This document shows positions 8,475-17,345 of a stretch of 64,000 bases of DNA, piece after piece. A program made the position numbers and the translations under genes. The stretch is from Bacillus badius NBRC 15713 (GTDB taxonomy: Bacteria > Bacillota > Bacilli > Bacillales > Domibacillaceae), in assembly GCF_001591605.1 (NCBI RefSeq), contig NZ_BCVF01000005.1:62001-126000 (forward strand). The letters are read 5' to 3'. The notes under the pieces are model-generated. The model was not told the DNA's origin and ran no database searches. It was given only the letters and a program-made list of their open reading frames with translations. Position 1 is the first letter of the stretch. Each line of letters opens with the position of its first letter.

Positions 8475-9110
8475 ATGCCTAAAATAGTTGATCACGATAA
8501 ACGAAAAAAAGATATTGCTGAAGCCACGTGGCGAGTTATTCTGGAGCAAGGAATGGAAGGAGCGACAGTGCGGAATATCGCTAAAGAAGCAGACCTCTCC
8601 CTTGGTGCGCTGCGCCATTACTTTTCTACACAGGACGAGCTGCTTGTTTATGCGATGGAACTCGTAAAGGAGCAGGCAGAGGCACGAATTAATCAAATTG
8701 TTCTAGAAAACTTGCCGCCAAAGGAAGCTCTTTTAAAAATTTTAATGGAGCTTGTTCCAGCCACTCCAGAAACGATGGCAGAAACAGAGGTGTGGTTTGC
8801 CTTTATTGCTTACGCCCGCCATAAAGATACCCCATTCAGTGCCCAAGATGACGGGGTTTGGGATGGGATCAGCCGGATGGTTCATTCCCTTCATCAGGCT
8901 CACCTCTTAAAGGACGGCTTGAATCCCAGCCTGGAGGCGGAAAGGCTGTATGCCCTTGTAGATGGGCTGGCTCTCCACGCCATGCTGGACCCGGATCGGG
9001 TTGACAGAGAACGGCTTATAGATGTGCTTTCTAGCCAAATTGATTCGATTTTGAAAGAACAGGATGATCAAATGTCAGGGGGCTGCAAAGATGAGGAAGA
9101 AAAATCGTAA
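8475..9110 (+). CDS. TetR/AcrR family transcriptional regulator
   Basis: A 211-residue protein with an N-terminal TetR helix-turn-helix (about 10-55; ATVRNIAKEADLSLGALRHYF) and a C-terminal ligand-binding region of the BetI/TetR_C type. It is divergent from a membrane protein gene, and the two AATAC-type inverted repeats in the gap are its likely operators. The GNAT gene starts inside its last 20 bases, so the two are cotranscribed. The inducing ligand is unknown. Confidence 0.9.
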   Translation: MPKIVDHDKRKKDIAEATWRVILEQGMEGATVRNIAKEADLSLGALRHYFSTQDELLVYAMELVKEQAEARINQIVLENLPPKEALLKILMELVPATPETMAETEVWFAFIAYARHKDTPFSAQDDGVWDGISRMVHSLHQAHLLKDGLNPSLEAERLYALVDGLALHAMLDPDRVDRERLIDVLSSQIDSILKEQDDQMSGGCKDEEEKS

Positions 9111-9576
9111 GCTATTGATTCAAGAACTTGATATTACTGAAGCAAAGACAGCGCAGCAGGTGTGGCAGATCCAGATTCCAGCTTATGAAGCTGAAGCAGA
9201 ACTGATTAAGTGCTGGGACTTGCCTCCCTTAAAAGAAACAGCTGCCTGCCTGCAACAATGCGGCGAAACGTTTTACGGCGGATTTATCGATGGCCAGCTT
9301 GCTGGAGCCATTTCCTTTAAAATAACGGATGACGCGCTTGATATTCACCGTTTGATGGTCGCTCGGCATTTCTTCAGGCAAGGTGTAGCCCGGGCTCTTA
9401 TCGGATACGTGGAACAATTGGCTGCCGGCCAAAAAGAAATCATCGTTGCAACCGGCACTGATAATCTTCCAGCTGTCGAACTCTATAAGCAGCAAGGCTT
9501 TAAAGAAGTAAAGAAAGTCGTTACTCCGGAAAATCTTTCACTTACTTTCTTCTCAAAAGAAAAAAAGAAGCCTTGA
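9091..9576 (+). CDS. GNAT family N-acetyltransferase
   Basis: A 161-residue protein of the GNAT fold. The acetyl-CoA binding motif A is seen as LMVARHFFRQGVARALIGYVE, shortened here to its core RQGVARAL, and motif B is LYKQQGFKEV near the C-terminus. The ATG at 9091 is preferred because AGGGGG lies 8 bases upstream; an earlier ATG at 9064 has no ribosome binding site. The gene overlaps the end of the TetR gene by 20 bases and ends in a strong bidirectional terminator. The substrate cannot be told from the sequence. Confidence 0.88.
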   Translation: MRKKNRKLLIQELDITEAKTAQQVWQIQIPAYEAEAELIKCWDLPPLKETAACLQQCGETFYGGFIDGQLAGAISFKITDDALDIHRLMVARHFFRQGVARALIGYVEQLAAGQKEIIVATGTDNLPAVELYKQQGFKEVKKVVTPENLSLTFFSKEKKKP

Positions 9577-9607
9577 AAACCACGTTTTCAAGGCTTCTTT
9601 TTTTATA
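9565..9607. terminator. Bidirectional terminator between GNAT and TcaA-like genes
   Basis: A perfect 15-bp stem (9565-9579 with 9585-9599, 5-base loop) is flanked by A- and T-runs on both sides. It overlaps the 3' ends of two convergent genes. Confidence 0.93.
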
Positions 9608-10742
9608 ATGGAACCTCAGTTCCCGGACTGCCTTCCCTCTTCCACTTCAGAACAGGCGGGCTGCTCATTTTCATTTCTTGTTTGTTCTTCCAATAGTCTG
9701 CTTCCTGGTTGCCTGGTTCACGGCTTTTCACATCATTGATGAGCCACTTCTTCTTTGATTGATCATAGAATAAAGAATACGTGTTCACCGACTTAAAAGA
9801 AGTATCCTCAAATTCTTGGACGTTGCGATATTTCACTTTGTTATTATAAGCAGTAAGGGCCGTGACATCAGCTGACCACCGTCCATCAAAGTGGTGGACA
9901 GACAGGTCATCCAGATTGACGACAGCGCCTTCGTACTGGGCATGAATCTCATCGATATAATCCTTCACCGCTTCAAAGCTTTCCTGAAGCGATAAAGATC
10001 CTTCCAGTACTTCATCTGTCACATTGGTCAGCTTAGTTTTATCAAAGCCTGATGTTTGATAGACCACGATATCATTATTAAACATATCCATGGCTTTCAT
10101 GACAGCTTTCTGCACGCCTTTATCGGAACTCGCCAGTGCGTTGCTGTCAATGACCACACTCACTTCTGAGCTGCCCCATACTTCCTTTTTCTCTTTCTTC
10201 TCAAATGTGCCTAAATCATTGATCACTTTCACCTTTAACTGGTAGATGCCCGGAATAACAGGACCGTATTTATTGTCCTTCTGCTTTTTAATCGCTTGGT
10301 CCGACTTGCCGGCAGTCAAGCTCACCCGGTCATCCTCATTCTGGCCTGTTACCTTAATGACGGCTGTTTTTACTTTCAATTTATATTGAGGAAACAGACC
10401 CCACTTTTTTCCGTCTTCTGTTAAGGAGATTTGCTGGGACGTTGATGTATAGTCACCTTCGTTGATTTGTTCCTCAAGCCCTTCCTTAATCGCATCATAA
10501 CTGCTGCTATTTTCTTTTAAATAAGCAATTAGCGCTTGAACAGCTGTTTTGTTAACAGCAGCCTGCTTATTGTCAGTTACAATGACGTCTTGCAAGAGAG
10601 CAGGATCATCGTCTGCCACCGCTTTTTTTAATACATCTACAGTCTTTTCCGGTGACGCAGACTGCTTCAAGGCAAAAAATACACCGCCAATTACAAGAAG
10701 AAGAATCACAGCCGGAATAATAATCAAGCTTTTTTTATTCAT
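9603..10742 (-). CDS. TcaA-like membrane-anchored protein
   Basis: A 379-residue protein with one N-terminal transmembrane helix (about 5-25) and a long extracellular part. Residues 30-95 (PEKTVDVLKKAVADDD, then a KTAVQALIAYLKENS segment) look like the TcaA second domain. The C-terminal region (about 265-350) has the NTF2-like appearance of the TcaA fourth domain, ending in a typical KKKWLINDV strand. TcaA of staphylococci and the YvbJ proteins of bacilli act at the envelope and influence teicoplanin response. The N-terminal zinc ribbon common in that family is missing here. It lies directly downstream of a lipoprotein gene on the same strand (13-base gap). Confidence 0.72.
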   Translation of the reverse strand: MNKKSLIIIPAVILLLVIGGVFFALKQSASPEKTVDVLKKAVADDDPALLQDVIVTDNKQAAVNKTAVQALIAYLKENSSSYDAIKEGLEEQINEGDYTSTSQQISLTEDGKKWGLFPQYKLKVKTAVIKVTGQNEDDRVSLTAGKSDQAIKKQKDNKYGPVIPGIYQLKVKVINDLGTFEKKEKKEVWGSSEVSVVIDSNALASSDKGVQKAVMKAMDMFNNDIVVYQTSGFDKTKLTNVTDEVLEGSLSLQESFEAVKDYIDEIHAQYEGAVVNLDDLSVHHFDGRWSADVTALTAYNNKVKYRNVQEFEDTSFKSVNTYSLFYDQSKKKWLINDVKSREPGNQEADYWKNKQEMKMSSPPVLKWKREGSPGTEVPL

Positions 10743-10755
10743 AGCTCTCTCCTAT

Positions 10756-11817
10756 TTAGTAAGCTTTTCCTTCACCAAACGCTTGAACCAGATAATCAGC
10801 ATAATGATCAGAAGTGTCTACTGTCCACTTTCCATCCTTTTTCACCATCTTGATCTCTGCTCCGTGCTGGCTTTTCGCTACTTCTAACGATTGAACTGCT
10901 GCATCGAATTTAGAAAGAGCGTATTGTTTTTCTTTTTCTGTATCAAAGCCGCCTGTGTTTGTTCGGTATTCTTTTTGATAATCGTATAGTTTGTCATAAA
11001 GCTTATTTGTTGAAACGGTCGAATAGTCAAGTTTCACCACAGCTTTATCGCCTGCTTTAGCCGTAGTCTTCGCTTCTACTGTAGCTTTTTCTCCAAGAGC
11101 TGACTTATAGCTGTTATAATACTTGTCGATATCCGCATCAGTTGTCGCATCCGGCAGCGAAAGATCAAGCTGCTTCTTAAATCCAGTTTTTGCTTCTTCT
11201 TGAACAGCTTCTTTATCGGCAGTTACAAGCTTTTCATAGTCTTCATTGTCTTTTCCAAGATAAATAACGTCAATGTAAGCTGTTAATGCCTTCGCTGGAT
11301 CTTGAAGTTCATTAAAGCTTTTTGCATATTTTTTCGTATCAAGCTCAAGCATAATCTCTTCTGCTTCTTCGCCTGGTTTAGATAAACGCGGCGTTACGCC
11401 GATTTTGTATTTTTTATCTTTTTCAGCATTGAAATACAAAGGAATCGTCTTTACTTTTCCCGCACCGATATCGCTGCTTCCTTCAGTCTCTAAATCAATT
11501 CCCCGCGCATAGACCGATGTCTCCGGGCTCAGCTGTTCATCACCGTCATATAAATACACACCATCATATGAAGATACATTAATAGAAGACTTAGAATCAT
11601 TTTTTACCTTTAAATCGACAAGCAGCATCCCCGCTGTCTCTTCTTCGGCTTCCCCGTCATCTCCTGCCAGGATAAATTCTGCTTTATCAATAGAAACTTC
11701 CGCTACCTTGCTTTTTCCTGTTTCACCGCTGGCCTCCTTAGCGCCCGACCCGCCGCATGCAGCCAGTACAAGCATAATAGAAAGCATGAATGCGAATATA
11801 CCAATCTTTTTATTCAT
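10756..11817 (-). CDS. Secreted lipoprotein (possible DUF5105 type)
   Basis: A 353-residue lipoprotein with signal and lipobox LAACG (cysteine about residue 21). The first half is an immunoglobulin-like beta domain (AEFILAGDD ... LLVDLKVKNDSKSSINVSSY), and the second half (about 190-350) is helical and rich in Asp and Lys, as in Bacillus proteins annotated DUF5105. That assignment is from memory and uncertain. The ATG at 11817 is favoured over the longer frame beginning at 11874, because GGGGAG lies just before it and the signal peptide starts there. It is likely cotranscribed with the TcaA-like gene. Role at the cell surface unknown. Confidence 0.7.
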   Translation of the reverse strand: MNKKIGIFAFMLSIMLVLAACGGSGAKEASGETGKSKVAEVSIDKAEFILAGDDGEAEEETAGMLLVDLKVKNDSKSSINVSSYDGVYLYDGDEQLSPETSVYARGIDLETEGSSDIGAGKVKTIPLYFNAEKDKKYKIGVTPRLSKPGEEAEEIMLELDTKKYAKSFNELQDPAKALTAYIDVIYLGKDNEDYEKLVTADKEAVQEEAKTGFKKQLDLSLPDATTDADIDKYYNSYKSALGEKATVEAKTTAKAGDKAVVKLDYSTVSTNKLYDKLYDYQKEYRTNTGGFDTEKEKQYALSKFDAAVQSLEVAKSQHGAEIKMVKKDGKWTVDTSDHYADYLVQAFGEGKAY

Positions 11818-12223
11818 TATATTCTCCCCTCTACACAAGTTGCTTTTTCTTGGTATTTTTTCTCCTCTTTCCATAATAGTTAATCAATTTCAATAGAACA
11901 AGATGGAATCTGCGGGGATTTCTTCCTGTTTTGACAAAGGTTTCTCACACTTATAAGGTCTATTTAACTATATTCTGTAAAATATGCAAAAATTCTTGAT
12001 GATATTTTCCTGATCAAGCACTAATTTTGTCATACATTACCAATTTTATAATTAAGATTATTTCTGCTTTGGATACCTTCTCTATCTCTTTTCTAAGTTT
12101 GTAAAGGTTTTGTAAAATCTCCCGCATCTCATAGATTTACTTTTCGTCATTTATTATAATTGATTATGCTTTTCGATATCGATTTTCGTAATTATTAATT
12201 TAAAATTAAGGAGGGACCTTCCT
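11818..12223. other. AT-rich divergent intergenic region (lipoprotein / padR)
   Basis: About 400 bases of very AT-rich DNA between divergent genes, without a plausible ORF. Toward the padR side there is a TATAAT at 12155-12160 and a 10-bp palindrome TCGATATCGA at 12173-12182 just downstream, a reasonable place for an autoregulatory operator. No known riboswitch was recognised. Confidence 0.45.
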
Positions 12224-12532
12224 TTGGAAGAAAAAGTGCTGCGCAAGTTATTTTTAGGATTTATTCATATCCACATTTTGCATCATGCAAAGGAGCATCC
12301 GGTTTTTGGGGCTTGGATGGTAGAGGAGCTGAGAGAACATGGGTATACGATCAGCCCCGGCACTCTTTATCCAATCTTACACTCGATGGAACGCGACGGT
12401 CTTTTACATCGTGAAGACAAACTAGTCGAGGGGAAAATCCGCAAATATTATACAACGACTGCCAAGGGCGAAAACATCCTTGCAGAAGCACGCCAAAAAG
12501 CATTTGAGCTGTTTAAAGAAATTCGGGATTGA
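12224..12532 (+). CDS. PadR family transcriptional regulator
   Basis: A 102-residue winged-helix regulator of the PadR type. The DNA-binding domain covers most of the protein, with the typical ISPGTLYPILHSMERDGLL core near residue 42 and the wing EGKIRKYYTTTAKG near residue 69. The TTG start is supported by AAGGAGGG eight bases upstream. It precedes a ChrA-type chromate transporter gene by 22 bases. PadR-type ChrI regulators next to chrA are known in Firmicutes, so it probably controls the transporter in response to chromate. No cysteine is present in the sequence to mark a metal site. Confidence 0.9.
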   Translation: MEEKVLRKLFLGFIHIHILHHAKEHPVFGAWMVEELREHGYTISPGTLYPILHSMERDGLLHREDKLVEGKIRKYYTTTAKGENILAEARQKAFELFKEIRD

Positions 12533-12554
12533 AACTGGAAAGGAGTTTGATCGA

Positions 12555-13754
12555 GTGAATAACATGAAGAAAAAACCTAGCATAAGCCAGCTCATGGAAA
12601 TTCTGCTTATTTCCACCCGGCTGGGCTTCACTTCCTTCGGCGGGCCGGTTGCACACTTGGGCTATTTCCATGAAGAATACGTTCGCCGCAGAAAGTGGCT
12701 GAACGAGAAGGATTACGCTGATTTAGTCGCTTTGTGCCAATTTCTTCCTGGTCCAGCGAGCAGTCAGGTTGGCATTGGCATCGGGGTGATGCGTGCGGGA
12801 GTCATTGGAGGGATTCTTGCTTTCATTGGCTTTACCCTTCCCTCTGTCCTTGCTTTAATGATCTTTGCGCTTGCTTTGCAAGGAATGGATATGGAGAGTG
12901 CCGGCTGGATCCATGGGTTAAAGCTTGTCTCCGTAGCAGTCGTTGCTCATGCAATTGCCGGAATGGCAGGAAAGCTGGCGCCTGATCTAACCCGAAAGGC
13001 GATTGTATTAGCAGCTTTAACTGGTACGCTGCTTTGGCAAAGCTCTCTCTCACAGGTGCTCGTTATTGTGATTAGCGGAATAGCCGGCTACCTTGTATAT
13101 AAGCAGACAAACAGCACAGAACGCTCCACACTGTCCTTCCCTTTATCCCGGAAGTTCGGAGCCATCTGCCTCGGTCTGTTCTTCGGCTTGCTCTTTGCTC
13201 TTCCGCTCTTAAGGGAAATGGTTTCATGGAACTGGCTGGCGATGACAGACAGCTTCTATCGGGCAGGTTCATTAGTGTTTGGCGGCGGGCACGTTGTTTT
13301 GCCTTTATTAGAAAGAGAATTTGTTCCCGGAGGCTGGCTGAGCGCTGAGCAATTTCTGGCAGGCTACGGAGCGGCCCAAGCTGTTCCTGGACCACTCTTT
13401 ACTTTTTCCGCCTATATCGGCGCTGTTATTAGCGGCTGGAAAGGCGGATTGATTGCGACATTTGCGATTTTCTTGCCCGCTTTTTTACTTATCCTGGGAA
13501 CCTTGCCTTTTTGGAATACACTCCGCCGCAACCCGCATGTGCAAGGGGCTCTGATGGGGGTAAATGCGGCTGTAGTTGGCATTTTGATCGCTGCTTTTTA
13601 TGATCCCATCTGGACAAGCTCCATATTGGAACCAGCCGATTTTGCTTTTGCGGCTATCCTGTTCAGCATGCTCTCCTATTGGAAGCTCCCGCCTTGGGTT
13701 GTTGTGCTGACCGGTGCTGCTGGGGGATTCATCTTTCCTTTCCTGCCAATCTAG
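12555..13754 (+). CDS. chrA: Chromate transporter, long-chain ChrA family
   Basis: A 399-residue membrane protein made of two homologous CHR domains (about 10-195 and 210-395). Each carries the family pattern: FTSFGGPVAHLGYFHEE with LCQFLPGPASSQ in the first, and VFGGGHVVLPLLE with YGAAQAVPGPLF in the second. Long-chain ChrA proteins export chromate. GTG at 12555 is chosen because AGGAG lies 9 bases upstream; the ATG at 12564 is too far from it, and a longer frame from 12480 would run back into padR. It forms an operon with padR. Confidence 0.92.
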   Translation: MNNMKKKPSISQLMEILLISTRLGFTSFGGPVAHLGYFHEEYVRRRKWLNEKDYADLVALCQFLPGPASSQVGIGIGVMRAGVIGGILAFIGFTLPSVLALMIFALALQGMDMESAGWIHGLKLVSVAVVAHAIAGMAGKLAPDLTRKAIVLAALTGTLLWQSSLSQVLVIVISGIAGYLVYKQTNSTERSTLSFPLSRKFGAICLGLFFGLLFALPLLREMVSWNWLAMTDSFYRAGSLVFGGGHVVLPLLEREFVPGGWLSAEQFLAGYGAAQAVPGPLFTFSAYIGAVISGWKGGLIATFAIFLPAFLLILGTLPFWNTLRRNPHVQGALMGVNAAVVGILIAAFYDPIWTSSILEPADFAFAAILFSMLSYWKLPPWVVVLTGAAGGFIFPFLPI

Positions 13755-13871
13755 TTTTTATCGATAAAAAGAGGAACAACTTATTAAATATTTCAATAGG
13801 ACTTATGAATTCATCCTTCTCCGTTTAAAGACAAATCAGCTGGGAATGATAGGAGAAAAAGGAGGAATGAC

Positions 13872-14354
13872 ATGAAAACGCCTATTTATTTACTTGCAGT
13901 TATGGCTGTTATGCTGCTGACAGCTGCCGGCTGCGGCTCTAAAAAGGACGAAGCAGCCGAGCCTGCTTCAACAAGTACAGACACAGCTAAAGAGCCGGTG
14001 ATAACAGAGGAAGCAGAAGAACAAGAGGAGAAAGAGAAACCGGTTGATCTGTCCGGCGGCTTGGAAGAAGTATCTATTGCTCTGGAAGAACTGCAAAGCA
14101 CTATAGATACCGCCCCCCAGAATGCTGCTCAATTACAAGCTTCCGGAAAAAAAGTAGAGGAAAAATGGGATGCCATTGAAGAACAAGTAGAGGAATCACA
14201 TCCAGAGGACTATAAGAATATTGAAGAAAGCCTGTATCCTCTCATTGATGAAACAAAAAAGGATCAGCCCGATGCTGAAAAAATCAAACCCTTACTTACG
14301 AAGACGATAGAAAAATTAAACGCGTTTCAAGAAAAAACAGCTTCAAACTCCTAA
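13872..14354 (+). CDS. Small acidic lipoprotein, unknown function
   Basis: A 160-residue lipoprotein with lipobox TAAGC (cysteine about residue 21), then a low-complexity Thr/Glu-rich linker (about 25-60) and a predicted helical domain (about 60-155) rich in Glu and Lys. The ribosome binding site AGGAGG is close to the ATG. It stands alone with its own terminator. I do not recognise the family; the helical acidic domain suggests a surface binding or spacer role, which is only a guess. Confidence 0.75.
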   Translation: MKTPIYLLAVMAVMLLTAAGCGSKKDEAAEPASTSTDTAKEPVITEEAEEQEEKEKPVDLSGGLEEVSIALEELQSTIDTAPQNAAQLQASGKKVEEKWDAIEEQVEESHPEDYKNIEESLYPLIDETKKDQPDAEKIKPLLTKTIEKLNAFQEKTASNS

Positions 14355-14373
14355 GTTCTTGCAACATGCTTTG

Positions 14374-14405
14374 AAAGAGCCTGTTCCCATTGGGGCAGGC
14401 TCTTT
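14374..14405 (+). terminator. Terminator of the acidic lipoprotein gene
   Basis: The inverted repeat AAAGAGCCTG ... CAGGCTCTTT closes a hairpin ending in TTTTT, 20 bases after the stop codon. It also faces the convergent kinase-like gene. Confidence 0.85.
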
Positions 14406-14411
14406 TTGCCT

Positions 14412-15095
14412 TTATCTTTTCTCTTTTTCCAGCCAAGCGGTGAACATCCTTCCGAATCGCCCTGGAGAGAAATTGTTATGCTTCTGCCGTTCATAGTGCA
14501 TCTTAACAAATTCCATAAACTTTGGAGAAATGGGTTTGGAAGCGATAAGCGGATAATAGAGCTTATAGGCTTCTTTTAAGTGCTCCCATCTCCGGTCACT
14601 TCCTGGCTTTACATATTCCGAGACATCAATCAGCTTAATTCCGCCATCTTGCAGAATAATATTCTTTAAATGAATATCCCGCGGGTTTAAGCCAGTCTGC
14701 TCGGCCTCTTCTATTGCCTGATCCACTTGTTCGATGGCTTCGGGAGGAATATAGGTGCCTGTCGCGAGGCAGTCGTATAAGTTCATGCCCGGCTCGAAGC
14801 TAATCACAATGAATCGGCTTCCTTCCCCATAAAAAACGGGATAGAAGGAAGAGCCGGCCAGCTTCTTATACGCAGCGACTTCATTAACTTTCGTTTGCTC
14901 CTTGCCCTCCGCATACACTTTAAATGCATAGCTTGGACTAGACACATGAACAAATACAGCAGCATCCGTTCCTATGCCTGCACAATGCAATTGGTCAGGC
15001 ATGTTCCTTATCGTTACCGGCACATTTCCTTCTCCCGCCTGCACCTCAATTTCTTCAATTAATGGTATAGCTTCTTCCCAGTGGAATTCTTTCAC
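14412..15095 (-). CDS. YrzF-like protein kinase family protein
   Basis: A 227-residue protein with a reduced eukaryotic-like kinase fold. The invariant lysine lies in YAFKVYAEG (about residue 58), the catalytic loop reads NPRDIHLKNII (about 136-146), and the metal-binding motif is IDVSEY in place of DFG. It is similar in length to B. subtilis YrzF, an uncharacterised putative Ser/Thr kinase. The glycine loop is degenerate (GIGTDAAVF). The GTG start has AGGGG eight bases upstream. It is a single gene. Whether it phosphorylates a protein or a small molecule is open. Confidence 0.8.
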   Translation of the reverse strand: MKEFHWEEAIPLIEEIEVQAGEGNVPVTIRNMPDQLHCAGIGTDAAVFVHVSSPSYAFKVYAEGKEQTKVNEVAAYKKLAGSSFYPVFYGEGSRFIVISFEPGMNLYDCLATGTYIPPEAIEQVDQAIEEAEQTGLNPRDIHLKNIILQDGGIKLIDVSEYVKPGSDRRWEHLKEAYKLYYPLIASKPISPKFMEFVKMHYERQKHNNFSPGRFGRMFTAWLEKEKR

Positions 15096-15328
15096 AAGAT
15101 TGCCCCTCTACCCTTTCCTAAGATTGCTAGCTCGCCGTTATCAACTTTTCCCCGTTCTTGCTAAGTATATGCAGCAACTGTTTTCTCTTACCCTCGATCT
15201 TGCGACTTTTATTCATCGTTGCCTCTTTCCGGGTTATTTAATCATACGGATCATAACGAAAAAGGTTTTAAAAAATTAAATGAACTGGCAGCATATTTAA
15301 TTATTCTGTGAAGAGGCATGAAAGCCAA

Positions 15329-15372
15329 AGACCGCCGCAGCACTCAAATATCATAGAGTGCTGCGGCGGTCT
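15329..15372. terminator. Long hairpin after the TrpX-like gene
   Basis: A perfect 17-bp stem (15329-15345 with 15356-15372, 10-base loop), very GC-rich. The T-tract on the minus side is poor, so it may act as an RNA-stabilising end as well as a terminator. Confidence 0.7.
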
Positions 15373-15385
15373 GGATACAAGATTT

Positions 15386-16396
15386 TTATTCTACTATTTT
15401 TGCTTTCTTTTGCTGTTCCTCTGTTAATTTGACTCCAAGAAGATCGGCTGTTTTCTTGTTGACGACCAGCTCCAGATTTTCAGGAACGCCCACCGGAATG
15501 TCGCTCGGTTTTTTTCCTTCAAGAATGTCAACAGCCATTTTTCCCGTTGAGTAGCCAAGGTCATGGTATTCAAACCCATAGGAAGCAAATCCGCCGCGCT
15601 TGACTGAATCGCTTTCTCCGACAAATGCCGGGATCTTCTTCGCATTGGCCACTGTCAGGACTGATTCAAGAGCGGAAACAACTGTATTGTCTTTCGGAAT
15701 GTACAAAACATCAGCCCGTCCAACCAGCGTTTCAGCTGCCTGCTTGACCTCCGAGCTAGCGGAAACTGTAACTTCCACAGCCTCCATACCATTTTCCTTC
15801 AGCGCTTTTTTCGCTTTATCCACGTTGACTACAGAATTTGGCTCGCCTGAATTATAAATAATCCCTACTTTTTTAGCATCAGGGAAAAACTCTTTAATAG
15901 AAGCAATTGTATTTTTAATCGCTTCCGGATGAGTGTCCGATGTGCCTGTGACATTTCCGCCCGGCTCTTCCATGCTTTTGACGAGCTTAGCGCTGACAGG
16001 GTCAGTAATCGCCGTAAATAAAACCGGAATATCCTTCGTTGCTTGCAAAGCCGCCTGAGCGCTTGGCGTAGAAATCGCTAAAATTAAATCATTCCCATCA
16101 TTCACAAGCTTTTGTGCAATGGTCATATTATTATTTACATCCGCTTGCGCATTTTGATAATCAAGCGTTAAGTTCTTTCCTTCTTCATATCCCGCATCCT
16201 TCAATGCTTCAATAAATCCTTCTCTCGCTCCATCTAAGGATGGGTGCTCTACCAGTTGGGTGATTCCCACTTTCACATCTTTCTTTTTGGAGGTGCCTTC
16301 CCCCTCAGCACCGCCTCCGCTTTCGTTGCCGTCCGAGCTGCACGCTGCTAACACGAGCAGCAAGCCCAGCATAACTCCCAGTAGCCACTTTTTCAT
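15386..16396 (-). CDS. ABC transporter substrate-binding lipoprotein (TrpX / ABC_sub_bind family)
   Basis: A 336-residue binding lipoprotein (lipobox LAACS, cysteine about residue 19) of the ABC_sub_bind/DUF534 family. Typical features are VGITQLVEHPSLDGAREG at about residue 42, the TDPVSAKLV segment and VGIIYNSGEPNS. Members such as streptococcal TrpX bind tryptophan or other aromatic compounds. The permease and ATPase genes that usually follow are absent: downstream is a terminator, then a convergent-facing unrelated gene. It either works with a transporter encoded elsewhere or is a stranded component. A good GGAGGAG site precedes the ATG. Confidence 0.87.
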   Translation of the reverse strand: MKKWLLGVMLGLLLVLAACSSDGNESGGGAEGEGTSKKKDVKVGITQLVEHPSLDGAREGFIEALKDAGYEEGKNLTLDYQNAQADVNNNMTIAQKLVNDGNDLILAISTPSAQAALQATKDIPVLFTAITDPVSAKLVKSMEEPGGNVTGTSDTHPEAIKNTIASIKEFFPDAKKVGIIYNSGEPNSVVNVDKAKKALKENGMEAVEVTVSASSEVKQAAETLVGRADVLYIPKDNTVVSALESVLTVANAKKIPAFVGESDSVKRGGFASYGFEYHDLGYSTGKMAVDILEGKKPSDIPVGVPENLELVVNKKTADLLGVKLTEEQQKKAKIVE

Positions 16397-16624
16397 TCGT
16401 TCTCCTCCTAGACCTCAAAACTGTTTTTATTTTCAAAATATTTTTTATATTACGATAGTACCATGCCTTTACAGAAAGATACAATCATTAATTTAAGAAA
16501 GAACCTTCTTTAAAACAGGCTGATCTTCATTCCAGCGGACGCCTTCTGCAGGAGTCGCCGCCTTCATTCCAATCAGCCCAGAAGAAGCAATCTATTTTAG
16601 GAGCGTAAGGGACCGCTCTCTCTT

Positions 16625-16942
16625 TTAGGACACAAGCTTCAAACCGACGGCGGCTCCGAGCACGATGGCAATGCAAGCTATTCGCTTCCAGTCTTTGGAC
16701 TCCCCATATAGCAGCATTCCTAAAATCGCGCCGCCTGAAGCACCGATGCCTGTCCAAATAGCGTAGGCTGTTCCCATGGGCAGTGTCTCCATCGCTAAAG
16801 CCAGAAAAAGAAAGCTTGCGCCGAAGCCAGCGGCCATAAGAACGAATGATTGCCAGTTTTTATTTTTATGAAGGCTGTTAATCATTGCCACTCCTGTCAT
16901 TTCAAAAATTCCCGCAAGAATAAGATAAAACCAGCTCATCAA
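16625..16942 (-). CDS. ykkD: SMR family efflux protein, subunit 2 (YkkD-like)
   Basis: A 105-residue four-helix small multidrug resistance protein. It has the membrane-embedded glutamate in helix 1 ([11 protein letters not shown]14) and the conserved [13 protein letters not shown] segment in helix 3. It overlaps the upstream SMR gene by 4 bases (ATGA), the arrangement of paired SMR exporters such as YkkCD that function as heterodimers. The pair sits behind a guanidine-I riboswitch, so guanidinium is the most likely physiological substrate. The gene symbol is by analogy of pair and riboswitch. Confidence 0.88.
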   Translation of the reverse strand: MMSWFYLILAGIFEMTGVAMINSLHKNKNWQSFVLMAAGFGASFLFLALAMETLPMGTAYAIWTGIGASGGAILGMLLYGESKDWKRIACIAIVLGAAVGLKLVS

Positions 16943-17274
16943 GACCTCTCTCCTTCCGTTTCATCTGTCACAAGCTTTAAACCGATCACTCCGATAAGCA
17001 GCACAAGGATCAGCACAAGCTTGGCCGCCTTGATGGGTTCGCCAAAAAAGAGAATTTCTGATAAAACCGTGCCAGCTGTTCCTAGTCCGACAAACACGGC
17101 GTATACGGTACCGACCGGCAGCTTATTGCCGGCCGCGATTAATGCATAAAAGCTGATAGCAATAGCGATGGCCGTTCCTGTCCATTCCCATGGACCGTCG
17201 GCATGCTTTAAGCCAATTACCCAGAAGACTTCGAAGAAAGCTGCAAAAAACACTTTAATCCATTCTTTCGTCAT
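16939..17274 (-). CDS. ykkC: SMR family efflux protein, subunit 1 (YkkC-like)
   Basis: A 111-residue four-helix SMR protein. The essential glutamate is in helix 1 ([15 protein letters not shown]) and helix 3 holds [15 protein letters not shown]. The C-terminus is longer and more acidic than that of its partner, as expected for one half of an asymmetric pair. The ATG follows AAAGGAGG and lies directly downstream of the riboswitch terminator, so translation and transcription depend on guanidine sensing. It is the first gene of a two-gene operon. Confidence 0.9.
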   Translation of the reverse strand: MTKEWIKVFFAAFFEVFWVIGLKHADGPWEWTGTAIAIAISFYALIAAGNKLPVGTVYAVFVGLGTAGTVLSEILFFGEPIKAAKLVLILVLLIGVIGLKLVTDETEGERS

Positions 17275-17296
17275 CCTTTTTTCCTCCTTTTGAAAA

Positions 17297-17345
17297 CAAA
17301 AAAGCCCGAAAGATTACACAATCTCATTGTGGTAATCTCCCGGGC
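17297..17345 (-). terminator. Riboswitch expression-platform terminator
   Basis: On the minus strand the arm GCCCGGGAGATTACCACAAT pairs with ATTGTGTAATCTTTCGGGC across a 3-base loop, followed by seven T. Its 5' arm includes the 3' conserved part of the aptamer (GCCCGGGAGA), so ligand binding and termination are mutually exclusive, the expected ON-switch logic. Confidence 0.9.
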
